NCBI RefSeq assembly: GCF_049723905.1
Contig: NZ_JBJKFD010000001.1
Location: 310,001 to 374,000, forward strand
Direction: 5' to 3'
Source of the DNA: G963665185 sp049723905
GTDB lineage: Bacteria > Desulfobacterota > Desulfovibrionia > Desulfovibrionales > Desulfovibrionaceae
DNA: 64,000 bases
Below, piece after piece: positions 1 to 7,307 of this stretch. Position numbers and translations under genes: made by a program. Each line of letters opens with the position of its first letter. The stretch's first letter is position 1. The notes under the pieces were generated by a model. The model saw only the letters and a program-made list of their open reading frames with translations. It was not told the origin of the DNA and searched no databases.

Positions 1-331
1 ATTGCAAATATGTAGTAATAAGCCTCAATATAAGGACATTTTTTCTAGCAAGAAAAAAATAAACTTGGACGCTGTATCACAGCTTCGGGATGCCAGTTCT
101 CAGGTCAATCCTGCAACCAAACCTGCAATCACACAAAAAAACAAAAAATTATTTTATACCAATATGTTAAGAAGAAAAATCAAAAAATAAAGTTGCAACC
201 CAGTTTGACTCACAGTGTTTCAACTTCATTGGCGTAAGTTGAAACGGAACATGAAACACCAAAATCAGGAAATATTTTCGTTAATTCAAGGGGATACAGC
301 TATGTGTTAAAACTCGTAAACTTGAAACTAT
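1..331. other. AT-rich left edge of the phage island, no convincing gene
   Basis: AT-rich DNA downstream of the leftward repressor gene. A 62-codon open frame runs at 2-190, but it is Lys/Ser-rich, has no ribosome site in view and no family resemblance, so I do not call it a gene. The stretch does hold a perfect inverted repeat at 217-245, listed separately. Confidence 0.5.
215..259. repeat. Nested inverted repeats (operator or hairpin candidate)
   Basis: GTTTCAACTT at 217-226 is matched by its exact reverse complement AAGTTGAAAC at 236-245 with a 9-base loop. A wider pair, GTGTTTCA at 215-222 and TGAAACAC at 252-259, overlaps it. The arrangement downstream of the repressor gene fits an operator or a structured RNA; it lacks a T-run, so it is not a clear terminator. 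Confidence 0.5.
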
Positions 332-760
332 TTACGCTTGCTTTTTTACAGCCTCAAGTCGAGCATATTTTTCGCGTAACATGCTATTTTCTTTCCATAA
401 TTGTCTATTTTCAGCAACAATGTCGCGGCTCAGTTGTCGCTCATTGTGTAGTTCGTCTTCTAGTCTGGAGCAGCGGCAAAGTGCCTGTTGCAAACGGCTC
501 TCTGCTTCGTCGACATTTTTGCTAATAATACCTGCATGCTGGGGGTTTTTATCCGACTCGAGGACGGGTTCCTTGCCCAAAATAAGCCAGTCAAGTGAAG
601 CGCCTGTCTTTTTACACACGTTTGAAACAAAAACTATGTCAGGAGTTCTATCGTCTCTTTCGTAATTCCCGATAGTGTTTTCATGAGATCCTACGAGGTT
701 AGCGAAGTCTTTTCGACTCATTTTTCCTCGCAATACTTTAAGTCTGTAGCCAAATGTCAT
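332..760 (-). CDS. XRE/CI-type phage repressor with C-terminal coiled coil
   Basis: 142 residues. Residues about 4-62 form a helix-turn-helix domain of the XRE/lambda CI type (YRLKVLRGKMSRKDFANLVG, then ENTIGNYERDDRTPD). Residues about 78-140 are a charged, heptad-like coiled coil, probably for oligomerisation. There is no S24/LexA-type peptidase domain, so it is not expected to be inactivated by RecA-driven self-cleavage; release would need another signal or an antirepressor (inference). It is divergent from the gene at 1083 and the capsid operon, the usual place for a lysogeny-type repressor. Start chosen at the first ATG, just before the HTH. HTH assignment is firm; the genes it controls are inferred from position. 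Confidence 0.8.
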   Translation of the reverse strand: MTFGYRLKVLRGKMSRKDFANLVGSHENTIGNYERDDRTPDIVFVSNVCKKTGASLDWLILGKEPVLESDKNPQHAGIISKNVDEAESRLQQALCRCSRLEDELHNERQLSRDIVAENRQLWKENSMLREKYARLEAVKKQA

Positions 761-1082
761 TATTTTAAAGTCCCTCTTCTATCATTCCCACAAACTTTAA
801 CGCCCAGAAACTGACGCATTCCACTTGAATCTTCTGAATACACAAATGAAATATTTTTTGGGCTATTTTACACGAATGAGTTGACTTACGGTCCCAATCG
901 TGTTTACGTGTGTTTCACGGGTGCTAACTAAATCACTGAATAAAATTCCTAATTAGCATTCGCCTGTGTCATAGGTCAACGAACCAGTTTGGACGGTAAA
1001 CGGCAGTTTTTGGGACGATAAATAAGCAGCACGCGACATTTTATACCCCCAAAAAAACCAAATAGTAGGCAGGGAGGGAGTC
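761..1082. promoter_or_regulatory. Divergent control region between repressor and island genes
   Basis: AT-rich intergenic stretch between the leftward repressor and the rightward gene at 1083. A TTGACT box near 890 could be a -35 element for rightward transcription, but no good -10 follows at standard spacing. A CGTG...CACG dyad lies near 899-918. The region is where repressor operators would be expected, but no repeated operator is clear enough to name. Confidence 0.35.
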
Positions 1083-1349
1083 ATGAGTAATAGACGCTTT
1101 CAGGACAGCCTTGAAGCCATTAACAACAAAAGCAACGTACTGGATTTTATCGAAGAATCACTGATCCACCGGAATGCAAATGAGATGTTGCCTTATTCCG
1201 ACGATGCGCTGTGCGGACTTGCTCTTATTGTGGGGGAGTTCAGCCGTGACGTTAAAAAATTGCACAATCAATATTCCAAAGAGTCCCACGGTACTACGCA
1301 CGAAACCACTTTTGATGATGTAGCAACAGCCAGTCAAGCCACGCAGTAG
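1083..1349 (+). CDS. Small hypothetical island protein
   Basis: 88 residues, acidic and soluble, with no signal peptide or membrane segment. An excellent ribosome site (GGAGGGAGT) sits just before the ATG, and a strong terminator at 1383 closes it as a single-gene unit, separate from the capsid operon downstream. I do not recognise the family. Residues 1-70 look alpha-helical; the C-terminal 18 residues are Thr/Ala-rich and probably disordered. Its place directly divergent from the repressor suggests an early or regulatory island function, but nothing in the sequence shows what it does. Confidence 0.6.
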   Translation: MSNRRFQDSLEAINNKSNVLDFIEESLIHRNANEMLPYSDDALCGLALIVGEFSRDVKKLHNQYSKESHGTTHETTFDDVATASQATQ

Positions 1350-1382
1350 CTATCACCCCGCCTCACACAGCCCATCAATTTT

Positions 1383-1416
1383 AGGCCGTGAGTTTTGGAA
1401 AACTCACGGCCTTTCT
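1383..1416 (+). terminator. Rho-independent terminator after the 1083 gene
   Basis: Perfect hairpin with 14-bp arms (AGGCCGTGAGTTTT and its complement) closing on a GG loop, followed by TTTCTTA. It isolates the 1083 gene from the capsid operon. Confidence 0.85.
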
Positions 1417-1474
1417 TATGCGTCAAGTCCATTGCTCGTAACGTGGCAATTAAATTCAAAGAAAACATATAAAC

Positions 1475-1492
1475 TTTGCATAGTTTGCATAG
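1475..1492 (+). repeat. Tandem 9-bp repeat upstream of the capsid operon
   Basis: TTTGCATAG is repeated head to tail at 1475-1483 and 1484-1492, about 100 bases before the capsid gene start and downstream of the terminator. It could be a regulator site or part of the capsid promoter; no function can be read directly. Confidence 0.35.
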
Positions 1493-1589
1493 ATGGCATC
1501 ATTTACACGTACGTTAGCATTACTATGCATTTCGATATGAACAATATAAGCAGTATCTATGTACATCAAAGCATTTAGGAGGATAAACC

Positions 1590-2582
1590 ATGTTAAAATT
1601 TCATGATATAAAATGTCTTTTCAGTCCTAAGTTCATTGTGTTGCAATTGCGTCAGCTCCCGCCACTTGAAACGCCTGTTATTGATAGTATTTTTGTGGAC
1701 AAATCTCAGCTTCCTTTTCCTGTTGTTGCATTGGAAGACATTGAAATGTGCCTGGACGAATTGCCGTTCATCACCCGCGGCGGTCAATCCATTTCGCTGG
1801 GCGGCGACTCCCTTGAAGGGAAAACCATTGAGCCGCTGCCTATCAGAATGAACGAAGGCATCAAGGCAAGTGATCTTATCAATCTCTACGCTCTGGACGG
1901 TACATCACGAGAAGTCTGGACAAAAAACAAGATAGATAAGATGCGCCGCATCTACAGAAAAACACTTGAAGCCCTTTGCGCCATCTCCATTTCCGGGAAG
2001 ATCGTCTGGCCCGTGCGGACCGAGGGCGGACAGTTCACAACCTACACCATTGACTACGGTACGCCCAAAGTCGTTACTATCGAAAACAAATGGAATGCGA
2101 CCGGCGCAACAATCAAGCATGTATTCACCTCCTTGAAGCAGATGAAAAAAGTTCTCAAAGCCAACGGTTATGCCACCAACCTTGAGGTGTGGGCAGGTGA
2201 CAAGGCGTATGAAACTCTTTTCGGCCTGACGGACTCCCACCCCGAAAAATCCAGCATCCCGGTAGCAATCAATGAAGATTACATTGATATTGCAGGGTTT
2301 AAAGTTAAAGACCGCTCCGAAACCTACCGCAATCCCGAAACCGGTACTCTGCATCCGGTAGTAGCTGAAGATGAAATTGTCATGATCTCCAAGGACGCAG
2401 GCCACAAGCTCGTATACTGCGCAGTTGATGATCTTGACGCAAATTTCAGGGCCATCCCTTTCTTTATTAAGCCCGTCAAGAAGGACGATCCTAGTGCTAT
2501 CTCTCTGATCGGCGAGGGCAAACCCCTCCCTGTTGTGAATGTAAAGGGCATTTGTAAAGGCAAGGTAGTTGCTGTCGTTTAG
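1590..2582 (+). CDS. Phage major capsid protein, lambda gpE type
   Basis: 330 residues, close to the about 340 residues of lambda gpE, the HK97-fold shell protein. Recognisable features are the N-terminal stretch ending in an acidic, aromatic surface segment (residues 1-110), the middle segment with GTSREVWTKNKIDKMRR, a glycine/aromatic beta-rich region (residues 140-175), and the C-terminal CAVDDLDANF segment. A textbook ribosome site (AGGAGGATAAACC) precedes the ATG. It heads an operon that also encodes a coiled-coil protein, a gpD-like decoration protein and a protease/scaffold. No portal or terminase lies beside it. Family assignment rests on pattern and on the matching decoration and protease neighbours; a profile search against the phage_cap_E family would settle it. 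Confidence 0.8.
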   Translation: MLKFHDIKCLFSPKFIVLQLRQLPPLETPVIDSIFVDKSQLPFPVVALEDIEMCLDELPFITRGGQSISLGGDSLEGKTIEPLPIRMNEGIKASDLINLYALDGTSREVWTKNKIDKMRRIYRKTLEALCAISISGKIVWPVRTEGGQFTTYTIDYGTPKVVTIENKWNATGATIKHVFTSLKQMKKVLKANGYATNLEVWAGDKAYETLFGLTDSHPEKSSIPVAINEDYIDIAGFKVKDRSETYRNPETGTLHPVVAEDEIVMISKDAGHKLVYCAVDDLDANFRAIPFFIKPVKKDDPSAISLIGEGKPLPVVNVKGICKGKVVAVV

Positions 2583-2611
2583 GTAAGTCGAGATTTAGAG
2601 GAGAAACGATA

Positions 2612-2824
2612 ATGACTATTAAAACGCTTGAAGAGGCAATGGCCGAAATTGAACGGCTTGAAACAGAGAATGAACAACTTCGGGCAGAAAATGAAGAACT
2701 CAAAAACTCTGAATCTGAGCATGGCGATAACGAAGCCGAGAGGCCCCAAAAACAGAACTCCATGAGCGGGGTAAGTGGCAATGAGTTTTCGTCCTATACC
2801 AATGACCTTCTCGAAAAAGTATAA
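2612..2824 (+). CDS. Small coiled-coil protein of the capsid operon
   Basis: 70 residues. Residues 4-35 are a strongly predicted coiled coil built on Glu/Leu/Asn heptads; the tail is polar. It lies 29 bases after the capsid gene with its own ribosome site (AGAGGAGAAACG) and 11 bases before the decoration gene. A short coiled coil between shell and decoration genes could be a scaffold fragment or head-associated protein, but this is inference from place only. Confidence 0.65.
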   Translation: MTIKTLEEAMAEIERLETENEQLRAENEELKNSESEHGDNEAERPQKQNSMSGVSGNEFSSYTNDLLEKV

Positions 2825-2835
2825 GGAGTTATCGC

Positions 2836-3186
2836 ATGGGCATTGATGGAGTTGTAAATAGCTTTACCGCTGGAGCCGACAGAGCGCACACCGAATCCCA
2901 TCCTCCGGTAATCAGAATCGGTAAATTAAAGACTGGTAATGGAGTTCTGCCCACAGGTCAGCTTCTGGTGCGTGACGCAAACAACCTCCTTGTCCCTTAT
3001 ACCGGGGCTGAGAATGAAGTCATGGTCGGTGTGCTTGATATCGGAATTGATACTGCTGTCCATGAGATCGGCGAGTACGTGATACATGGAACCGTAAAAG
3101 CCCGACTGCTGAGCAAGGACAATGGCTCGGAACTGACTACTGAAGATATCTTCGCCCTGTACAAAATCGGCATCTTTGCAGAGTGA
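2836..3186 (+). CDS. Head decoration protein, lambda gpD type
   Basis: 116 residues, near the 110 of lambda gpD, the trimeric plug that stabilises the expanded shell at its threefold axes. The middle shows the family pattern: a variable N-terminus (residues 1-30), then a beta-rich segment with GNGVLPTGQLLVRD and the MVGVLDIGIDT strand, ending in a segment on the GTVKARLL pattern. Ribosome site AAGGAGTTATCGC precedes the ATG. It pairs naturally with the gpE-like shell protein upstream, which supports both calls. Confidence 0.75.
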   Translation: MGIDGVVNSFTAGADRAHTESHPPVIRIGKLKTGNGVLPTGQLLVRDANNLLVPYTGAENEVMVGVLDIGIDTAVHEIGEYVIHGTVKARLLSKDNGSELTTEDIFALYKIGIFAE

Positions 3187-3190
3187 CATC

Positions 3191-3649
3191 ATGTCTATAA
3201 TTGATGATGTCTTAGCCGTTATTGGAGAAGGGTATCGACCCTACTACGGCAAGGTGAGTGAACAGGGTAAAAAGCAGGTTAAATGCGAGAACTGGGATAG
3301 TACATTCTGGTTTGTAAAAGAGACTGACCGAAGACGTGTTTTTATGTGCCTTGGGTGCGAGTCTCGCCCTTGTGTACTAGCAAATCCAGAAGGTTTTGAA
3401 CTGACAATGCAGGTGCCTGTCAACTCTACTAAAATATCTTTTATGGAAGCCCGTGCAGTTTCTCCCGAAGAATTGTTCCGGCATAAAAAATGGTTTCGTG
3501 CTGAAGAAGCTGCTAAATTGCTTGCTGTATCAACAAGGAAAATTCGTTATCTCGTTGAAGAAGGCGCACTGGTTCGGCATAAAGATAAGCCGTTTAGAAT
3601 AACAGCCAAGAGCTTAGAGGCTCAATATAACAGAGAAGAGGATTGGTAA
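3191..3649 (+). CDS. HTH protein with a cysteine cluster inside the capsid operon
   Basis: 152 residues from the ATG at 3191; a start 15 bases upstream would overlap the decoration gene. Residues about 35-65 hold four cysteines including a CxxC and a following C, a possible metal site. Residues about 95-150 form a helix-turn-helix of the excisionase/MerR DNA-binding type (WFRAEEAAKLLAVSTRKIRY). Such a regulator is out of place among head genes. It may be an excisionase, a late-gene regulator, or a DNA-recruiting factor; the sequence does not decide. Confidence 0.65.
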   Translation: MSIIDDVLAVIGEGYRPYYGKVSEQGKKQVKCENWDSTFWFVKETDRRRVFMCLGCESRPCVLANPEGFELTMQVPVNSTKISFMEARAVSPEELFRHKKWFRAEEAAKLLAVSTRKIRYLVEEGALVRHKDKPFRITAKSLEAQYNREEDW

Positions 3650-4473
3650 TGCAGGAAACCAAGTGGGTTGATATAGCCAAGATCGGTACTTGGAAAGACA
3701 GTTCTGGCAAGACCGTAGCAATCGATAAACCTGTGTTCGATAGGATTATCAATTCCTTTGATGAATCTGAAAGGCGCGTTCCGCTGGTTTTCGGACATCC
3801 CCAAAACAACCATCCTGCATACGGCTGGCTTTCAAAACTACAAGTTTCCGGTGACATCCTTCAGGCCAAGCTAAAACAAGTTCACGAAGACGTTGTCCGT
3901 CTTGTTGAAGAAGGCAATTTCAAGAATGTATCCATCTCGTTGTTCCCAGATATGAGCTTGCGCCACATCGGGTTGCTGGGGGCCGTTCAGCCAGCTATGA
4001 GCGGTCTCAAAGAAGTTTCATTTTCAAACGAAGATGGGCTTGTCTATATTGAGTTCGAGGCAACTGGTCCAAGAAGCTCTGTGGAGCGGGTCAGGGCCGA
4101 ACTTGAAAAAGAGCGGCAGAAAATTGAAGTTGAAAAGGCCGCACTGCGGAAACAAAAAGACGCTTTTAACGCAGAAACAGATCGCCGAAAAATCGAGGGT
4201 CGCGAAGCCAAATTTTCAAAACTTATGGATGATGATAGAATCATGCCAGGTGACAAGAAACTTATCATATCATTTGCTGAAAACTTGGGGGCAAGCGGGG
4301 CTACAATAGATTTTTCAGCATCAGGCCGTGAAGAAAGTGTCGAAGACGCTTTCTGGCACTACATGGCTAACCTGCCTAGAAACGGTCTTTTGACTGAATT
4401 TGCCACTCCTGAAAAATATGCAGATTCCCAAAAGTCAGAAGAATTTGAAGACGACCTTTCAGACATAATTTAA
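3649..4473 (+). CDS. Mu gpI-like head maturation protease/scaffold
   Basis: 274 residues; the start codon overlaps the upstream stop (TAATG). Residues 1-130 follow the phage prohead protease pattern seen in Mu gpI: a short N-terminal strand, then PLVFGHPQNNHPAYGWL, a segment of the GNFKNVSISLFPD type, and a late LGAVQPAMSGLKEV segment. The His of FGHP and the Ser of VSIS are likely catalytic-region residues (family knowledge). Residues about 145-195 are a long charged coiled coil and the tail is acidic, as expected for a fused scaffold. In Mu-like phages this gene precedes the major capsid gene; here it comes last in the operon. Confidence 0.7.
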   Translation: MQETKWVDIAKIGTWKDSSGKTVAIDKPVFDRIINSFDESERRVPLVFGHPQNNHPAYGWLSKLQVSGDILQAKLKQVHEDVVRLVEEGNFKNVSISLFPDMSLRHIGLLGAVQPAMSGLKEVSFSNEDGLVYIEFEATGPRSSVERVRAELEKERQKIEVEKAALRKQKDAFNAETDRRKIEGREAKFSKLMDDDRIMPGDKKLIISFAENLGASGATIDFSASGREESVEDAFWHYMANLPRNGLLTEFATPEKYADSQKSEEFEDDLSDII

Positions 4474-4688
4474 CACGTTCAAAACTAGTTCAAAATATTT
4501 TTTTTAGGGCTACAGTGTATGTACCCTTCAAAAAGGGACAAAAAGCCCGTTAGGGGCCAAAAGAAGGGTAAATCAAATTTGGCACGATAAGGACAGACAA
4601 AGTGGGTATAAGAGTGGTGTAAATGGTGGCGGAGCCGCCCACCTCTTTTCTGGAATCTGTCCGTAATTTATAAGTGCCTCCCCGGTTT

Positions 4689-4749
4689 TTCCGGTGAAAT
4701 TCTGAGCCACAGAATGCCATGAGCATCAAGATGGCCCTTTTCACCGGAA
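4689..4749. repeat. 11-bp inverted repeat pair
   Basis: TTCCGGTGAAA at 4689-4699 and its exact reverse complement TTTCACCGGAA at 4739-4749, separated by 39 bases, in the non-coding arm of the island beside the tRNA. It may be a recombinase or regulator site. Confidence 0.5.
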
Positions 4750-4822
4750 GATTGGGGCAATTTGGGAAGGTAAAAAAACAAATATTGCACATAACGTGCC
4801 AATCATAAAATTGTGCACGAAA

Positions 4823-4862
4823 AAATTCTCAAGTTGAGTGACCGAAATTCTCAAGTTGAGTG
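4823..4862. repeat. Two 18-bp direct repeats, each with an 11-bp palindrome
   Basis: AAATTCTCAAGTTGAGTG occurs at 4823-4840 and again at 4845-4862, a 22-base period, about two helical turns. Each copy holds the palindrome CTCAAGTTGAG. The regular spacing suggests cooperative binding of a dimeric protein such as a recombination-directionality factor or repressor (inference). Confidence 0.55.
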
Positions 4863-4924
4863 TCACCTTACACTTGCTGAGCCTGGAAGGGCTGGTACAG
4901 TTTTACGCCGACACGAGGGGTAGC

Positions 4925-4965
4925 AAAAGAAAAAGGACTCACGGCAAAAAATGTCGTAAGTCCTT
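4925..4965 (-). terminator. Terminator of tRNA-Arg(CCG)
   Basis: On the minus strand the tRNA is followed by a hairpin with arms AAGGACT/AGTCCTT (outer, 4933-4939 and 4959-4965) and an inner ACGGC/GTCGT stem, then a T-rich tract (TTTTTCTTTT). Confidence 0.75.
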
Positions 4966-4973
4966 GTATTCTT

Positions 4974-5050
<77 letters not shown>

Positions 5051-5112
5051 GAAGGAAGAACTACCTATGGGCTTGGCTCACGATTGTCAAGCATATCCTG
5101 AACAATTCATCG

Positions 5113-5137
5113 AAGGGCCGCACATCGTGCGGCCCTT
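5113..5137 (-). terminator. Hairpin downstream of the octahaem cytochrome gene
   Basis: GC-rich perfect hairpin AAGGGCCGCAC/GTGCGGCCCTT just past the cytochrome stop codon. It lacks a good T-run, so it may be a weak terminator or an mRNA 3'-end stabiliser. Confidence 0.5.
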
Positions 5138-5145
5138 GCGCGTTG

Positions 5146-6534
5146 CTATTTAGGCCCGAAAAGCTCGGGAGGTCGGGTCGTATTGCCTGTCGCTCCTGGA
5201 TAGTTCGGATATCTGTACGCCTTCTGTCCAGTCTTGATCAGGTGGTCGCCTTCTTCAAAAAAAGCATTGAATCGTGCCTTGCATTCATAGAAGCCATGCC
5301 ACCACGCGTAGTCTGGTGCCATCATCGCAGTGCCCATGCGTGCTCGGCGGCCTTCGTGGTGCCACAATTCATAAAACTGCAATTCCAGGTGTTCATCAAA
5401 GAACTTTTCCTTGCTCAGCAGTCCCTTGGCATAGAGGTCATCGAGCAGCTTTTTGGCTGGTTTAAAGTAGACGTCGTTATATGCCAGGATGACTTTATCG
5501 TATTTGTCGAAATGGTCATTCGTCCAGACATTGCCGTGGCATTGATTACACACGGACTTCATCTTTTCCCGCTCAACCTTCCAGTCGGTTTTGGCTGGAA
5601 ATGCAGCAAATTCCGAAGGGCGTACCGTGAGTGGGGCCTGAGCCTCCCAGGCCAGACGTTCGGTCACGTCGTGGGAAGTCATTACCGGACCAGAACCGGA
5701 CATGTGGCATGATGCGCAAGTTGGTGCCCGGTAATCCACTCCGGGAGTCCATGTCCCTGGGGCCGCGGTCCAGTTGTAGGTTGATCCGAATGCCTTAGTG
5801 ATGTCACCGTGTTTTGACTCGGTGTAGATTTCAATTTGCGGATGGTCCGGTCCCAGGTGGCATTGTCCGCATGCCCCGGGTTTGCGAGCTTCCATTACGG
5901 AAAAACGGTGGCGGGTGTGGCAGCTGGTGCAGGATCCCAAGCTGCCGTCAAGGTTCAGCCTCCCTACACCGGTGTTGGGCCAAGTCGATTTGTCTAGTCT
6001 GCCGTCGGCGTCCATTTTAAGCACTGTGCCATGACAAACATAGCAGCCTGCCTGGCGTTCTATGTCGGAATTCATCCCCTTGTTCAGCCAAGGATCAATT
6101 TCCCATATGATTTCAATGGTATTGGCGTGCTTACTACGTGAATATTGGGTGACTTCGTCTGGATGGCAGCGGGAACAGTCTTTGGGGGTTGCAGCGGCGG
6201 CAACCGGAATTTTGTATTCAGGAATGCCCCACTTGGTATCCGATCGTTCGTATTGTTTGTAGTGTACTTGGCTGACATCCTTATCCTTGGGATCGGCCTG
6301 ATGACAGTCCAGACAAGTAATGTTTGCTGCTGCATGGCGGCTGGCTGCCCAATCCGCAAACAGCCCCGGAGTTTCCACCTTATGGCATTCCAGACAAGCC
6401 ACAGCCTGTTTCGGCATGGCGCGCTCTATTCGAAATTCTTTCACCTTGGGCAGATTTTGTGTCCTGGCCGGTTGACTTGTCGCCATGAGCAACGCGATGA
6501 CTGAAAGTCCGATCGCCCATAGTTTGCGGTACAT
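5146..6534 (-). CDS. Octahaem c-type cytochrome, hydroxylamine oxidoreductase (HAO) family
   Basis: 462 residues. A signal peptide (residues 1-25) sends it to the periplasm. Eight CxxCH haem sites begin at Cys47, 74, 120, 164, 202, 222, 273 and 329; the spacing and the aromatic C-terminal region (DYAWWHGFYE, residues about 400-420) fit the HAO family rather than NrfA (five haems). Its partner is the tetrahaem NapC-type protein directly upstream, 25 bases away. In epsilonproteobacteria, paired HaoA and HaoC (NapC type) are thought to reduce nitrite to hydroxylamine with quinol electrons; that role is borrowed here, not shown. Tetrathionate or another nitrogen or sulfur compound is possible. 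Strong ribosome site (AAAGGAGG). I cannot tell by eye whether the tyrosine that crosslinks the P460 haem in ammonia oxidisers is present. Confidence 0.85.
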   Translation of the reverse strand: MYRKLWAIGLSVIALLMATSQPARTQNLPKVKEFRIERAMPKQAVACLECHKVETPGLFADWAASRHAAANITCLDCHQADPKDKDVSQVHYKQYERSDTKWGIPEYKIPVAAAATPKDCSRCHPDEVTQYSRSKHANTIEIIWEIDPWLNKGMNSDIERQAGCYVCHGTVLKMDADGRLDKSTWPNTGVGRLNLDGSLGSCTSCHTRHRFSVMEARKPGACGQCHLGPDHPQIEIYTESKHGDITKAFGSTYNWTAAPGTWTPGVDYRAPTCASCHMSGSGPVMTSHDVTERLAWEAQAPLTVRPSEFAAFPAKTDWKVEREKMKSVCNQCHGNVWTNDHFDKYDKVILAYNDVYFKPAKKLLDDLYAKGLLSKEKFFDEHLELQFYELWHHEGRRARMGTAMMAPDYAWWHGFYECKARFNAFFEEGDHLIKTGQKAYRYPNYPGATGNTTRPPELFGPK

Positions 6535-6559
6535 TCTGTCCTCCTTTGGTTTTACGGAC

Positions 6560-7126
6560 TTACAGCGGCAGCCCCGTACTGCGGTACGGCGGTTGAAGCT
6601 CCAGGTATCTGTAGTAACCTACATTCAAATGCACCAAATTGCGGTGGCAGTCTGTGCATTTGTACACATATCCGGGCCGTGGGTAGAGCACAGCCCTATG
6701 GGCGAGCATGGCTCCACGTTTGTTGGGAATGTATTCCAGGTTGCGGTGGCATTTTAGGCATTGGTCATTTTTGATGGAAGCGTAGGCGTGTTTTTTCTGT
6801 ACGGTACGGTCGTATGTTTCCGCTCCACCAGTGAAGTGGGAGACGACGTCTTTGATCCCGTGCATGGTTTTGTCGAAGAAAAAGTTGTAGGTGTCGTGTG
6901 GTGCCGGAAGGTGGCAGTCCATACAGTCTGCAACCACTCCCCGCGCATTGTTGACATGGGTTGAGGTCTTCCAGGCAAAGTAGGCTGGTTCGATTTCATG
7001 GCAGGATGAACAGAATTCTGGCGTGGAAGTCCTGACCATGGTGTAATAGGTCATGCTGAAAAGTGGAAAAGACAACAAAAGACCTATTCCAATGTAGAAC
7101 AAGCGTTTGAGGCAGTTGCCACGCAT
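6560..7126 (-). CDS. NapC/NrfH/HaoC-type tetrahaem quinol dehydrogenase
   Basis: 188 residues. One N-terminal membrane anchor (residues about 8-29) followed by four CxxCH sites at Cys39, 68, 123 and 157 on the periplasmic side, the layout of the NapC/NirT/NrfH family. These proteins oxidise membrane quinols and pass electrons to a periplasmic partner. Here the partner is the octahaem cytochrome immediately downstream in the same operon (25 bases). Ribosome site GGAGGAGG lies just before the ATG. The family call is firm; the terminal acceptor depends on the partner's activity. Confidence 0.9.
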   Translation of the reverse strand: MRGNCLKRLFYIGIGLLLSFPLFSMTYYTMVRTSTPEFCSSCHEIEPAYFAWKTSTHVNNARGVVADCMDCHLPAPHDTYNFFFDKTMHGIKDVVSHFTGGAETYDRTVQKKHAYASIKNDQCLKCHRNLEYIPNKRGAMLAHRAVLYPRPGYVYKCTDCHRNLVHLNVGYYRYLELQPPYRSTGLPL

Positions 7127-7170
7127 GTGCCTCCTCCTGAGGAAAAACGTCCAAAATTATAAGTTACCAA

Positions 7171-7201
7171 ATTTTAGAACGTATTTTGTTCGAATAGTCA
7201 A
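7171..7201 (-). promoter_or_regulatory. Candidate sigma-70 promoter of the cytochrome pair
   Basis: Minus strand: TTGACT (7196-7201) with either TCTAAA 17 bases or TAAAAT 19 bases downstream. It lies 45-75 bases upstream of the NapC-type gene. Two ACCAAAT-type repeats flank the region and could be regulator sites. Confidence 0.45.
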
Positions 7202-7224
7202 TGGTCATTTGGTAGAAAATAGGG

Positions 7225-7258
7225 AAAACAGAAAGCCCCGGAGATATCCGGGGCTTTC
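7225..7258 (-). terminator. Terminator of the DEAD-box helicase gene
   Basis: Hairpin GAAAGCCCCGGA/TCCGGGGCTTTC at 7231-7258, followed on the minus strand by a T-rich tract. It separates the helicase gene from the cytochrome operon promoter. Confidence 0.85.
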
Positions 7259-7307
7259 TTGCGTATGGAGAAGAGAGAACGCGAGGATGTCCCGCGTACT
7301 TTAAGTT

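Larger units (their letters stand above)
4474..4924. other. Non-coding right arm of the phage island
   Basis: About 450 bases between the protease gene and the tRNA terminator without a credible gene. It holds a GC hairpin at about 4624-4643, an 11-bp inverted repeat pair at 4689-4699 and 4739-4749, and two copies of an 18-bp repeat at 4823-4862. This is the expected place for integrase-binding arm sites next to a tRNA attachment site. Confidence 0.5.

Noticed and set aside
2..190. 62-codon open frame at the left edge
   Set aside because: Low-complexity Lys/Ser/Asn composition, no ribosome site visible, no family match; treated as non-coding.
1590..2582. Encapsulin or other nanocompartment shell
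   Set aside because: The protein and its gpD-like and gpI-like neighbours fit a phage head module; no cargo gene such as a ferritin-like or peroxidase gene lies beside it.
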